Assembly: GCA_016783675.1 (NCBI GenBank)
Contig: JADHWE010000026.1
Span: 1-33,045 of the forward strand
Length of the DNA stretch: 33,045 bases
Direction of reading: 5' to 3'
Source: Kiritimatiellia bacterium
Lineage (GTDB): Bacteria > Verrucomicrobiota > Kiritimatiellia > UBA8416 > JABMPJ01
Position numbers and translations under genes: made by a program. Of this stretch, positions 8,797-18,295 are shown in pieces (the stretch's first letter is position 1; each line of letters starts with the position of its first letter). Below the pieces are notes generated by a model, which was not told where the DNA came from, searched no databases, and saw nothing but the letters and a program-made list of their open reading frames with translations.

Positions 8797-9242
8797 TCGC
8801 CCGCCTGCCGATCGGTGACCATACACATCAATTCGGCTTCAGATGCCACCTGGTCCCCCACCCGGATCACCGCCTTCATGCGTGCACGCCTCGGGCGCAG
8901 ATTCGTGATCTGCACGTCAATCGTAAGCTGGTCGCCCGGCACAACCACGCGCCGGAACTTCGCCTTGTCGATTGACATGAAGTATGGGGTCAGGTCATGC
9001 GTCTGCAGCAGTGTAATCAGGAGGACACCGCCCGTTTGGGCCATGGCCTCAAGCTGCAGCACGCCCGGCATCACCGGGTGTCCCGGGAAGTGGCCCTGGA
9101 AAAAGGGCTCGTTCATCGTGACATTCTTGATACCGACAACGTGCTGCGCTTCGCAGTCCAAATCCGTGATCCGGTCAACGAGGAGGAACGGATAACGGTG
9201 GGGTAAGATCTCCATGATCTGTTCAACGTTCAGGTCCACCAT
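8793..9242 (-). CDS. fabZ: (3R)-hydroxyacyl-ACP dehydratase FabZ
   Basis: FabZ removes water from β-hydroxyacyl-ACP in type II fatty acid synthesis. The 149-residue protein has the family's usual length. The hot-dog fold motifs LPHRYPFLLVDRI near the N-terminus and GHFPGHPVMPGVLQLEA are present, with the catalytic His (His51) and Glu (Glu65) from these motifs. Two ATGs are available. AGGAGG lies 7 nt before the second (9242) but only 1 nt before the first (9248), so the second is preferred. The stop overlaps the gspD start. It follows the OmpA-like gene after about 40 nt. In many Gram-negatives fabZ sits near lpxA/lpxD; here it is attached to secretion genes and far from those, although the same run carries LPS export genes. 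Confidence 0.97.
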   Translation of the reverse strand: MVDLNVEQIMEILPHRYPFLLVDRITDLDCEAQHVVGIKNVTMNEPFFQGHFPGHPVMPGVLQLEAMAQTGGVLLITLLQTHDLTPYFMSIDKAKFRRVVVPGDQLTIDVQITNLRPRRARMKAVIRVGDQVASEAELMCMVTDRQAGD

Positions 9243-9285
9243 AGCCATTCCTCCTGTTGTGCTTTCCGAGTACCCGTTGGGCTGC

Positions 9286-10623
9286 TTACTTCATATCCGC
9301 TTCGACTTCGGCCTCGGCCTCGTCGCTCTTCAGGACGTCGCCACCGAGCCCCTCGGCTTCCTTGTCCACTCCGCGCAGGTAAACTTCCACGCGGCGGTTG
9401 ATCGGGTTGCCGTACTCGGGATCGTTCTCGGCCTTGGGACGGTCGAAACCATACCCAATCGACTCCATGCGATCGCCTCCGATCCCGGCAACCTGCTCGA
9501 GGTAGGAGAGCACGGACTGCGCACGGCGCTTGGAGAGCCGGCGATTGTAGCGCGCACTCGAGCGCTTGAGCTTGTCGGCGTGTCCTTCGATGCGCGCCGA
9601 GGAATCCGTGTTACGCTTCATAACCTTGGCAATCACGTTCAGATCGTCGAAGTACTCGGGCTTGATGTCGGCCTTGTCATAGTCGAACTGCAGATTCAGC
9701 TCAAAGAGCACCAGGTCGTCCGCCCCGTTCAGCGGGTCCGTGCCGTCTTCGATCACTTCGTGACCATCGGCTACGCCGCCATCATCGGTGTCGCGGTCAA
9801 GCGGATCGGTCTTATACTGGTGCACTTCGGGTCCGTCTTTGAGTCCGTCATAGTCGGTATCCGGGTTGAGCGGATCGGTCATGGCGGTCAGCACTTCATC
9901 GCCGTCACTGAGCTGATCCTTGTCCGTGTCCGGATCGTACGGATCGGTACCCAGTTCCGACTCACGCACATCGGAGAGTCCGTCACCATCGCTGTCCAGC
10001 GGTCCACCGGTCGCACGCATGGAGGGGTCCATTCGCGCACCCCAGGTCCAGACCACGCTACCATCGACCTGCCCGTTGGCCTCGGTGTCTTTCCCGGCGA
10101 GGAGAAGGCGGGCATCCGCACGCGCAGCCCACTCATCATTGAAGTGATACATAACGCCGCCACCGAGGCGAAATGTCGGCTCGGTCGCGCCCTCGGCCAT
10201 GTCATCGGCATAGAACGTCAGGCCGCCACCGATCGCGAGGAACGGATCCAGCCGGTCCCAACGCGTGAAGTGGAAAAGCCCCTCAAGGGCCAAACCGATC
10301 GCAGAGGTGGAGTCCACCCCAGAGAAGTCATTTGCCTCATCCAGGCGCGAGACCTCCGTGCCGTCGAAGTCGGTCCGAAAGTTCTCATCGAGGCGCGGGG
10401 CCACGAAGATCATACCTTCCAGGGACCACCACTCGCTCACGTCACGCCCGACGCGCACGTTGAACTGCAGACCGTTCTCGACCTCCTGGTCACCTTCAAA
10501 CACAAGCAGGCCTATTGCGGGGGATACATACCAGTCCGGCTGGTTATCCGATTCCACCTGCGCCCCTGCCACAGCCGCGATGCTCATCACGCCAACCAAA
10601 GCCATCATCAGACGATACTTCAT
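9286..10623 (-). CDS. OmpA-family outer-membrane protein with thrombospondin type 3-like repeats
   Basis: This is a 445-residue envelope protein. The signal peptide ends near AGAQ (residue 22). Residues about 28-198 look like an eight-stranded β-barrel (YVSPAIGLLVF to WTWGARM). Residues about 209-303 are Asp-rich calcium-binding repeats of the DSDGDGLSD and TDPxxPDTDxD type, roughly four units of about 23 residues. Residues about 305-418 form a C-terminal OmpA peptidoglycan-binding domain (FDYDKADIKPE, EGHADK, LSKRRAQSV). The two residues that normally contact diaminopimelate are present (Asp350, Arg367). An acidic tail follows. AGGAGA lies 7 nt before the ATG. The role is probably anchoring of the outer membrane to peptidoglycan. 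The gene lies between ahcY and fabZ on the same strand. Confidence 0.94.
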   Translation of the reverse strand: MKYRLMMALVGVMSIAAVAGAQVESDNQPDWYVSPAIGLLVFEGDQEVENGLQFNVRVGRDVSEWWSLEGMIFVAPRLDENFRTDFDGTEVSRLDEANDFSGVDSTSAIGLALEGLFHFTRWDRLDPFLAIGGGLTFYADDMAEGATEPTFRLGGGVMYHFNDEWAARADARLLLAGKDTEANGQVDGSVVWTWGARMDPSMRATGGPLDSDGDGLSDVRESELGTDPYDPDTDKDQLSDGDEVLTAMTDPLNPDTDYDGLKDGPEVHQYKTDPLDRDTDDGGVADGHEVIEDGTDPLNGADDLVLFELNLQFDYDKADIKPEYFDDLNVIAKVMKRNTDSSARIEGHADKLKRSSARYNRRLSKRRAQSVLSYLEQVAGIGGDRMESIGYGFDRPKAENDPEYGNPINRRVEVYLRGVDKEAEGLGGDVLKSDEAEAEVEADMK

Positions 10624-10686
10624 CTTCCTGTCTCCTTACGTTTCCACCTTCAACAAAAACACATTCGCCTTCTCTACCGAAACCCG

Positions 10687-12108
10687 TCAATACCGGTATG
10701 TATCCGGTTTGAAGGGCCCATCCTGCTTGAGTCCCAGGTACTTGGCCTGGTTGCGGGTGAGCCGATCAAGTTTCATCCCCAGCTTACCGAGATGAACACG
10801 CGCCACGTGCTCATCCAGCAACTTCGGCAAGACGTAGACGCCCACCGGATACTCGTCACGCTTGGTATAGAGCTCCATTTGCGCCAACACCTGGCAGGAG
10901 AAGCTGTTCGACATCACGAAACTCGGATGCCCCGTCGCGCAGCCCAGGTTGACGAGCCGTCCCTTGGCCAGCACCAGGATGCTGCGCTTGCTCGGGAAGG
11001 TCACGAGGTCCACCTGCGGCTTGATCTCCTGCCACTTGTACTTCTCGATCTTCTCAATCTGAATTTCGCTGTCGAAGTGCCCGATGTTGCAGACGACCGC
11101 CATGTGCTTCATGCGGCGCATATGCTTCTCGGTGAGCACGTCGCAGCAGCCGGTCGTGGTCACGAACAGGTCGCCGACTTCGCAGGCCTCGTCCATGGTC
11201 ATCACTTCGTAGCCTTCCATGGCTGCCTGCAGCGCACAGATCGGATCGATCTCGGTCACGACAACGCGCGCGCCCTGTCCGCGCAGCGACTGGCAGGAGC
11301 CTTTGCCTACATCCCCATAGCCGGCAACCACGGCGACCTTGCCCGCCAGCATCAGGTCGGTGGCGCGGCAGATACCGTCCACCAGTGAATGGCGGCAGCC
11401 GTAAAGGTTATCGAACTTCGACTTCGTGACCGCGTCGTTCACGTTGAATGCCGGGAACAACAAGCGGCCCTTCTCGTGCATCTGGTAGAGGCGGTGCACG
11501 CCTGTGGTGGTCTCCTCCGACACGCCGATGATCTTGTCGGCGATGCGATGGAAGCGACCCGGATCACGCTTGATCGCCTTGGCCACCTGCTTCAACAGGA
11601 CGGCCTCTTCGGCGCTGCCGGGTGTACGCTTCAGGATCGAGGGGTCATCCTCGGCCTCGCGGCCAAGGTGAACGAAAAGCGTCGCATCGCCACCGTCATC
11701 CAGGATCAGGTTCGGACCGCGCCCGTTGCCCCAGTCGAGGATGCGATCGGTGTACTCCCAGTACTCCTCGAGCGACTCGCCCTTCTTGGCGAAGACCGGC
11801 GTCCCGCTGGCCGCGATGGCGGCGGCGGCATGGTCCTGCGTCGAGTAGATGTTGCAGCTCGCCCAGCGAACCTTGGCGCCCAGCGCCTCAAGGGTCTGGA
11901 TCAGAACCGCCGTCTGGATCGTCATGTGGAGCGATCCCGTGATCCGCGCGCCCTTCAGCGGCTTTTCGGCACCGTAATCCGCGCGCAAACGCATCAGGCC
12001 GGGCATCTCTTCCTCGGCCAGGGCAATCTCACGCTTACCGAAATCCGCCAGTGACATATCCGCCACTACGGCATCCAGTACTTTTTTCTTCTTCTTTTTC
12101 GTCGCCAT
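10687..12108 (-). CDS. ahcY: Adenosylhomocysteinase (SAH hydrolase)
   Basis: The enzyme reversibly splits S-adenosylhomocysteine to adenosine and homocysteine, clearing the product of SAM-dependent methylation; cytosolic, NAD-dependent, usually a tetramer. The 473-residue form contains [29 protein letters not shown], the substrate loop [10 protein letters not shown], the NAD-binding [11 protein letters not shown] (Rossmann glycines at 263-270) and the C-terminal PDTYRY. The ATG at 12108 is chosen: AAGGA lies 6 nt upstream, while the TTG at 12114 is too close. An unusual run of six lysines (residues 4-9), coded by an almost pure A-run, precedes the normal N-terminus. It follows metK after 48 nt, so SAM synthesis and SAH removal are transcribed together. 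No SAM or SAH riboswitch is seen. Confidence 0.98.
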   Translation of the reverse strand: MATKKKKKKVLDAVVADMSLADFGKREIALAEEEMPGLMRLRADYGAEKPLKGARITGSLHMTIQTAVLIQTLEALGAKVRWASCNIYSTQDHAAAAIAASGTPVFAKKGESLEEYWEYTDRILDWGNGRGPNLILDDGGDATLFVHLGREAEDDPSILKRTPGSAEEAVLLKQVAKAIKRDPGRFHRIADKIIGVSEETTTGVHRLYQMHEKGRLLFPAFNVNDAVTKSKFDNLYGCRHSLVDGICRATDLMLAGKVAVVAGYGDVGKGSCQSLRGQGARVVVTEIDPICALQAAMEGYEVMTMDEACEVGDLFVTTTGCCDVLTEKHMRRMKHMAVVCNIGHFDSEIQIEKIEKYKWQEIKPQVDLVTFPSKRSILVLAKGRLVNLGCATGHPSFVMSNSFSCQVLAQMELYTKRDEYPVGVYVLPKLLDEHVARVHLGKLGMKLDRLTRNQAKYLGLKQDGPFKPDTYRY

Positions 12109-12156
12109 ACTCAATCCTTAGTCACCTTGTTGCGCCGCGGCGCGGTTGGCAATGCT

Positions 12157-13329
<1,173 letters not shown>

Positions 13330-13354
13330 TGTATCTCCCCTACTCTTCTTTTTC

Positions 13355-15136
13355 CTATATAAGCTCCAGCACCTCCGGCGCGGTCTCACGGACCATCTCC
13401 CGGCAGTGCCGCAACGCTTCTGTTCCCGAACGACATTTAAGCACCGTCTCGGCAAGTTGCCGCGACTGCTCATACGACACGCTTCGCACGGCGTCTTTCA
13501 CCAGCGGAACCGCCTGCGGAGACACACTCAATTCATCCACGCCCATGCCCACGAGCAAAGGCGCCAGCACAGGGTCGGCCGCCATCTGGCCGCACACACC
13601 CACCCATATGCCCTTCGCGTGACCGGCATCCACGGCCATCTTGATCAACTTCAACACGGCCGGGTGCGTCGGCTCATACAGATAGGCCACGCGCTCGTTC
13701 ACTCGATCAACCGCAATCGTATACTGGATCAGGTCATTGGTGCCAAGACTGAAAAAACTGACATGTTCGGCCAACACGTCCGCCGCAAGCGCCGCCGAGG
13801 GCACTTCAACCATGGCGCCGACCTCGATATCCTCTGTGAAAGGCACCTTGCTGTCGCGCAGTTCTTGCTTAGCTTCCTTGAGCAGTTCGTTGGCCTGCAA
13901 GACCTCGTCCACGTTACTGATCATGGGATACATGATCTTCACGTTGCCCACCGCGCTGGCACGCAGAATGGCACGCATCTGGCTCTTGAACTGCTTGGGA
14001 TACTGGAGCGAAAGACGGATGGAGCGACACCCGAGGAACGGATTGCTCTCATCGTGCCCCAGCCCGTCGCGGAAAAACTTGTCGCCGCCGAGGTCCAGGG
14101 TACGAATGATCACCGGGTCGGGGTGCAGTGTGGTGGCCAGTTTCGTATAGGCCACGGCCTGTTCCTCCTCGCCCACGGCCGCGCCACGGAAAATAAAGAG
14201 ATACTCCGACCGGAACAGCCCTACCCCCTCGGCGCCGTGCTGTTTCACCGCGGGGAGTTCGTCGGGGTGCTCGATGTTGGCCGACAGGATAATGCGATGC
14301 CCGTCGCTCGTCTCGGCGGGCTCGTCCAACAGGCTGTCCAATCCACGCTCAATACTCCGGCGAGCTTCGGCCAGGGCCCCGTACTCTTCGAGTTCTTCCG
14401 GGGTCGGATTGACGATCAACGCGCCCTTGTTGCCGTCCATCAAGACGATGTCGCCCGAGCGTACGTGCTGCGTGATATCGCGCAGCGCCACCACCGCCGG
14501 AATCTCCAGTGCGCGGGCCATGACAGCGGTATGCGACGTGGGGCTCCCCAAGTCCGTCGCGAACCCTGACACGACATCCTTGCGCAGCGTTGCTGTATCA
14601 GACGGGGCGAGGTCGTTGGCCACCACGATGTGTTTCTGGGTCAGGCTGCCCAGGGCCGTATCAACATCCCCCAGCAGGTTGCGAATCACCCGGCGAGCAA
14701 CGTCCCGTACGTCGGCCACGCGTTCGCGCAGGTAATCGTCCTTGAGTGCGGCCAGCATCCCGGCATAGCTCTCGGCCACATCGCGAACGGCCACCTCGAC
14801 ATTGCAGCAGTCCTTGCGGGTCTTCTTGATGACCTCTTCAACAAAGGCGCGGTCATCCAGCACCAGGAGGTGCGCATCAAGAATACTGGCATCCCGTCCA
14901 CCGGTCTGCTCCCCGAGATCTTCCTGGATCAACTTGAGCTGGCCGCGGGTGGCAATCAGGGCATCTTCCAGGCGCGCAATCTCGTGGTCGATCTGCTCCG
15001 GCTTCAGCTTCTCTTCCACGACCGTGACAGCCTGCGAGGCCAGCACGAAGACCGGTCCGATCACAACGCCCGGCGACACACCGATCCCACGCGCATGATG
15101 GGCCTGCATCCTGTCGTTTTGTCCCGCGTCAGCCAT
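13355..15136 (-). CDS. ptsI: PTS enzyme I (phosphoenolpyruvate-protein phosphotransferase)
   Basis: Enzyme I takes phosphate from PEP and passes it to HPr. The 593-residue protein has the full domain order: an N-terminal HPr-binding and swivelling domain with the phospho-histidine in [12 protein letters not shown] (His202), then the PEP-binding barrel with [44 protein letters not shown] and a catalytic-type Cys in GVCGQMAAD. The ATG at 15136 has only a weak ribosome site (GGGTGAA). It is separated from ptsH by 175 nt that hold an inverted pair of heptad arrays. No sugar permease (enzyme II) is encoded here, so with HprK this looks like a regulatory PTS branch rather than a transport system (inference). 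Confidence 0.97.
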   Translation of the reverse strand: MADAGQNDRMQAHHARGIGVSPGVVIGPVFVLASQAVTVVEEKLKPEQIDHEIARLEDALIATRGQLKLIQEDLGEQTGGRDASILDAHLLVLDDRAFVEEVIKKTRKDCCNVEVAVRDVAESYAGMLAALKDDYLRERVADVRDVARRVIRNLLGDVDTALGSLTQKHIVVANDLAPSDTATLRKDVVSGFATDLGSPTSHTAVMARALEIPAVVALRDITQHVRSGDIVLMDGNKGALIVNPTPEELEEYGALAEARRSIERGLDSLLDEPAETSDGHRIILSANIEHPDELPAVKQHGAEGVGLFRSEYLFIFRGAAVGEEEQAVAYTKLATTLHPDPVIIRTLDLGGDKFFRDGLGHDESNPFLGCRSIRLSLQYPKQFKSQMRAILRASAVGNVKIMYPMISNVDEVLQANELLKEAKQELRDSKVPFTEDIEVGAMVEVPSAALAADVLAEHVSFFSLGTNDLIQYTIAVDRVNERVAYLYEPTHPAVLKLIKMAVDAGHAKGIWVGVCGQMAADPVLAPLLVGMGVDELSVSPQAVPLVKDAVRSVSYEQSRQLAETVLKCRSGTEALRHCREMVRETAPEVLELI

Positions 15137-15171
15137 ACTTCACCCATGACGCGGCCCATGGCCACGTTTTC

Positions 15172-15304
15172 AGTGATCAGTGATCAGTGATCAGTATCCG
15201 CAAGATCCGCACATTCAACACGGTCCTTCAGGAAAACCGTCAGACCAATCAGTGGGTTGACGGGGTCACCCCTACTGATTACTGATCACTGACTACTGAT
15301 CACT
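15172..15304. repeat. Inverted pair of AGTGATC heptad arrays between ptsH and ptsI
   Basis: The left array (15172-15199) is three AGTGATC units and one AGTATCC. The right array (15277-15304) is four units in the opposite sense (GATCACT, GACTACT, GATTACT). Both keep an exact 7-nt phase. The arms could pair in RNA around a loop of about 77 nt, inside the untranslated gap between ptsH and ptsI. The sequence between the arms shows no gene; no convincing promoter was found. Confidence 0.75.
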
Positions 15305-15311
15305 TCTCCTA

Positions 15312-15602
15312 CTACTCTTCGTCGAACCCAGCTTCGAACAGGGCCTGCAGTTCATCCAGCGCCTGTTCAGCGTCCAGGCCGCTCACCGTCACGGTCAGTT
15401 TTGACCCGCGCGACGCCTCCAGCGTCATGAGCCCCATGATGCTCTTGCCTGACACGCTGTTGCCATCTTTCTCCACCATGACATCCACGTCATACTTGCC
15501 GGCCGTCTTCACAAACAGTGCCGCCGGCCGGGCGTGGATCCCGTACTGGTTCCGGATTTCAAAAACGCGTGATGATTCGTTGTCCGCCACAGGCTTACTC
15601 AC
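15312..15602 (-). CDS. ptsH: HPr phosphocarrier protein
   Basis: HPr is the small phosphocarrier between enzyme I and its targets. The 96-residue protein is slightly longer than the usual 85-90 because of an N-terminal extension. Both regulatory sites are visible: His23 in GIHARPAA (phosphorylated by enzyme I) and Ser54 in GKSIMGLMTL, which matches the Ser46 site phosphorylated by HprK in Bacillus subtilis. The start is a GTG sharing GTGA (15599-15602) with the hprK stop. No ribosome site is obvious, so it is probably translated by coupling. A GTG four codons in is an alternative. It lies directly downstream of hprK and upstream of ptsI. Confidence 0.96.
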   Translation of the reverse strand: MSKPVADNESSRVFEIRNQYGIHARPAALFVKTAGKYDVDVMVEKDGNSVSGKSIMGLMTLEASRGSKLTVTVSGLDAEQALDELQALFEAGFDEE

Positions 15603-16576
15603 TCGCTACCGTTGCGGCCGCGCTGCAGCAGGGCCATCAGGTTCTCATCCAATTCCTTCTCTGCATCGTGTCCGAGCATGCGCAGTTTCTGGTCCAACGC
15701 CGCGGCCTCCACCACGTTCGCAATGTCGCGCCCCGGCGCCACCGGGAGATGCACACGCGGGATCTCGACCCCCATGAACCTGCACGTTCCGTGGGAATAC
15801 AGGCTGGCGTCGCCCAGCTCGCACTCGCCCGGTTTGCAGAGCGTCACAACCAGCTCGAGTCGTTTCTCGCCACGAACCGACGATACACCGAACAGGCTCG
15901 GGACGTGTACAATGCCGACCCCGCGAATCTCCATGTGGAAGCGGGTCACGTCGACCGCCGCGCCCATGACCGCGCCCGCGCTGTCGAGCCGCAATGCCGT
16001 AATATCATCCGAGACCAATGCCCCGCCGCGCTGAATCAGGGCCAGGGCCGTTTCGCTCTTGCCCATGCCCGGCTTGCCCTCGATCAACACGCCAATGCCC
16101 TGGATCTCGAGCATCGTGCCCTGTGCTTTCGAGCGCGGTGCGCTGAGATTCTCCATGATGATGGTGGCTGCGTTGATCAGGTGCTTCGTGATCAACTTCG
16201 AGCGCAACACCGGGGTTTTGAACTCCTCGGCGAGCTCGACCATCTCGGGGAACGGACGCTTGGACCGCCCGAGGATGACACAGGGGATCTTGCGCTCAAA
16301 GAAGCGCCTCAGCCGCGTAGCCCGTTCCTCGGCCTCAAGTGACATGAGGTAGGCGTATTCGGCCATCCCCAACACCTGGATGCGGTGCTCGGCGAAACTC
16401 TTGTAGAACCCGGTCAGTGCCAAGCCGGGACGGTTGATCGTCACTTCGGGAATGCGGCGTTTGAGGCCTTTCTCGCCGGCGACCAGCTCCAGGCTCAGGT
16501 CTCGGCCGCCTACCTCCAGGAAGGTGCCGACACTGACCGATGTGGGTTTCACGGTATTTCCGTCTGATGTGCTCAA
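15599..16576 (-). CDS. hprK: HPr kinase/phosphorylase
   Basis: HprK phosphorylates and dephosphorylates HPr on serine in response to metabolites. At 325 residues it has the family's two domains: an N-terminal regulatory domain (about 15-140) and a kinase domain with Walker A GKPGMGKS (167-174), Glu175, the Asp pair in VSDDI (190-191) and the family signature MEIRGVGIVHV (215-225). One departure stands out: the His-Gly that usually precedes the first kinase strand is Gln152-Gly153. The start is a TTG overlapping the hpf stop (TTGA), supported by GGAG 7 nt upstream. It sits between hpf and ptsH. Confidence 0.95.
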   Translation of the reverse strand: MSTSDGNTVKPTSVSVGTFLEVGGRDLSLELVAGEKGLKRRIPEVTINRPGLALTGFYKSFAEHRIQVLGMAEYAYLMSLEAEERATRLRRFFERKIPCVILGRSKRPFPEMVELAEEFKTPVLRSKLITKHLINAATIIMENLSAPRSKAQGTMLEIQGIGVLIEGKPGMGKSETALALIQRGGALVSDDITALRLDSAGAVMGAAVDVTRFHMEIRGVGIVHVPSLFGVSSVRGEKRLELVVTLCKPGECELGDASLYSHGTCRFMGVEIPRVHLPVAPGRDIANVVEAAALDQKLRMLGHDAEKELDENLMALLQRGRNGSE

Positions 16577-16914
16577 ATTTCTTCTCCACGCTCTTTCTTG
16601 GATTCCTCGTACTTCATTGCCGAATGGTGATCCTTAACCTTGTCCCTCAGGCGCCGAAACTGCCGCTCCGCCTTCTCAAAGGCTCCGTCAATAGCGGCGC
16701 GCATATTGTCGACCTCTTCCTCGGCCTCGATACGCACATGGTGCCCCGCCTGAATCACGACCTCCGCCTTGAACAGGTGTTTCTCGTGATCCAAGATCAC
16801 GTGGACATGCTCGCAGCCCCGGAACGCATCCGCAAGCTCGGCCGCCCTGCTCTCCGCATACTCCTGGATATCCTCCATGCCCTGCATATGACGCGTGGTG
16901 ACTTCGATCGGCAT
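16573..16914 (-). CDS. hpf: Ribosome hibernation-promoting factor, short form (HPF/RaiA/YfiA)
   Basis: HPF binds the 30S subunit in resting cells and prevents translation. The protein has 113 residues, begins with PIEVTTRHMQ, contains the βαβββα core (YAESRAAELADAF, VHVILDHEKHLFKAEVVI, EEEVDNMRAAIDGAFEKAERQFRR) and ends in a charged tail. The C-terminal dimerisation domain of long HPF is missing, so it resembles the short gammaproteobacterial type. AGGAGG lies 7 nt before the ATG. It is 12 nt after lptB. In proteobacteria rpoN usually lies between lptB and hpf; here the two are adjacent. Confidence 0.95.
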   Translation of the reverse strand: MPIEVTTRHMQGMEDIQEYAESRAAELADAFRGCEHVHVILDHEKHLFKAEVVIQAGHHVRIEAEEEVDNMRAAIDGAFEKAERQFRRLRDKVKDHHSAMKYEESKKERGEEI

Positions 16915-16926
16915 AGTCAGCCCTCC

Positions 16927-17646
16927 TTACAACTTGAACGTTTCACCCAGGTACAACTTTCGACTCATCTCATCATTGATCAAAAAATCGCTCGGTCCCT
17001 CACGCAGGACTTCTCCATCGTAAAGCAAGTAGGCGCGATCTACAACTGCCAGTGTCTCCCGCACGTTGTGATCCGTAATCAGCAACCCGAGCCCCCGATC
17101 GCGCAATCCCCTGACGATTTCCTGGATGTCGTTGACCGCCAGCGGGTCCACCCCGCTGAAGGGCTCGTCCAGCATCAGCATCAACGGATCACGCACCAGC
17201 GCCCGTGCGATCTCCAGCTTGCGGCGTTCGCCGCCACTTAACGTATACGCCCTCTGGCGTGCCACCTTGGTCAACCCCAGGTCCGCGAGCAACTCCTCTG
17301 CACGTGCCTTGCGCGCGGCGGCATCCATATCGAGGGTCTCGAGGATCGCGCCAACGTTCTGCTCGACCGTCAGCTTGCGGAAGACAGACGGCTCCTGTGC
17401 CAGGTATCCAATACCCAGCCGCGCCCGTTGGTAAACCGGCGCCTGCGTGATGTCGTGGTCATCGAATATGATCGAACCGCCATCGGCGCGTACCAAGCCG
17501 ACCACCGTGTAAAACGTGGTCGTCTTGCCCGCCCCGTTCGGCCCGAGCAGTCCAACTATCTCGCCGCGTCCAACCTGAAGATCGACCTTCTTTACAACCG
17601 GTCGACCCCGGTAACCTTTTTCAATTCCTGTTGCTTCTAGCAGCAT
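16927..17646 (-). CDS. lptB: LPS export ABC transporter ATPase LptB
   Basis: LptB powers extraction of lipopolysaccharide from the inner membrane together with LptF/LptG. It has 239 residues: Walker A GPNGAGKT (35-42), Q-loop AQEPSVF, ABC signature LSGGE (136-140), Walker B LMLMLDEP (155-162) and H-loop His193 in LITDHNVRE. The phrase RRKLEIARAL after the signature is typical of LptB rather than of other ABC ATPases. It begins 61 nt after the lptA stop, the gap being filled by repeat sequence. LptF and LptG are not in the window. Confidence 0.96.
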   Translation of the reverse strand: MLLEATGIEKGYRGRPVVKKVDLQVGRGEIVGLLGPNGAGKTTTFYTVVGLVRADGGSIIFDDHDITQAPVYQRARLGIGYLAQEPSVFRKLTVEQNVGAILETLDMDAAARKARAEELLADLGLTKVARQRAYTLSGGERRKLEIARALVRDPLMLMLDEPFSGVDPLAVNDIQEIVRGLRDRGLGLLITDHNVRETLAVVDRAYLLYDGEVLREGPSDFLINDEMSRKLYLGETFKL

Positions 17647-17695
17647 ATTGTTCTTCTACCGGAGATCATACCCCTCCCCGACCACGCCTTCAAGC

Positions 17696-17841
17696 GGAAG
17701 TCGGAGGTCAAAGATCAGAAATTGGCTCACCCGATTCCCGACCGCCAGCTTCCGTCTTCCGACTTCCGCCCTCCGACTTCCGTCCTCCGACTTCCGTCCT
17801 CCGTCCTCCGCCTGCCCTCCGTAGCTTCAGCGGAGGAGGGT
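17696..17841. repeat. GGAAGTC-type heptad arrays and hairpin overlapping the lptA 3' end
   Basis: Four heptads run from 17696 to 17723 (GGAAGTC, GGAGGTC and variants). Ten run from 17747 to 17816 in the opposite sense (GACTTCC and GTCCTCC types), all in unbroken 7-nt phase. A hairpin follows, CCTCCG and CGGAGG around a 9-nt loop at about 17817-17837. The two arrays form an inverted pair. The long array and the hairpin are read through by lptA, and its stop codon lies in the short array. Confidence 0.8.
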
Positions 17842-18295
17842 CCTCCGGTTCCTGGTCTTTTGAGAATATCACCAGGTGCCCCGGTTCGCTGACCATGCGA
17901 TCGCTATCGGTCCAGATATGGATGACCCGCCCCTCGACGCGATCCTGGCCCTGTTCGATCACCGCGTCACCGGTCAGTATCACCTCGTTTTTGTCCATCA
18001 GGAAAATCGCCTTGCGGCAGCGGGCCTTGCGATCCGGCTGGATGATGCGGACCCGCCCGATCGCCGTTACCGATTCAATCTCGTCCCGCGGCGTCAGGAT
18101 GACCGTCATCTTGTCGGCCCACATCTTCATGTCCTTGTCCCGCACCAGCACGTTTCCGGTAAAGAGGGCAAGGGCGCGCGGGAAGTCGTATTCCAACCGG
18201 TCACTCGTGATAATGGTCTCGTTGGTCGCGACGGCTTCTTGTCCGGCCGCCACCCCAACCATGCACATGAGCAACAGCAGAACCAGCTTCTTCAT
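17708..18295 (-). CDS. lptA: LptA/OstA-like periplasmic LPS transport protein with repeat-derived C-terminus
   Basis: This 195-residue protein has a signal peptide (LVLLLLMCMVGVAAGQ) and an OstA/LptA β-strand core: ITSDRLEYDFPRALALFTGNV, MWADKMTVIL, KAIFLMDKNEVILTGDAVIEQ. LptA proteins bridge lipopolysaccharide across the periplasm between the LptBFGC complex and LptD. The last 40 or so residues are rich in Gly, Arg, Glu and Ser. They are simply the translation of a hairpin and ten heptad repeats, so the C-terminus has probably been overwritten or extended by a repeat element. The ATG overlaps the lptC stop in ATGA (18292-18295). Order kdsA-lptC-lptA-lptB supports the assignment. Confidence 0.9.
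   Translation of the reverse strand: MKKLVLLLLMCMVGVAAGQEAVATNETIITSDRLEYDFPRALALFTGNVLVRDKDMKMWADKMTVILTPRDEIESVTAIGRVRIIQPDRKARCRKAIFLMDKNEVILTGDAVIEQGQDRVEGRVIHIWTDSDRMVSEPGHLVIFSKDQEPEDPPPLKLRRAGGGRRTEVGGRKSEGGSRKTEAGGRESGEPISDL

Noticed and set aside
9214..11388. 724-codon plus-strand open frame
   Set aside because: It is a high-GC shadow of fabZ, the OmpA-like gene and ahcY on the other strand, with no protein-like motifs.
12109..12156. SAM or SAH riboswitch before ahcY or metK
   Set aside because: The gaps are only 48 and 25 nt. They hold a 12-bp GC palindrome (12132-12143) at most, with no riboswitch core.
13330..13473. 48-codon N-terminal extension of MetK
   Set aside because: It overlaps ptsI, has no family resemblance, and the ATG at 13329 has a clear ribosome site.
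15200..15276. Promoter for ptsI between the heptad arms
   Set aside because: TTGAAT is present but no -10 box at a suitable spacing; GATACT is only 14 nt away.
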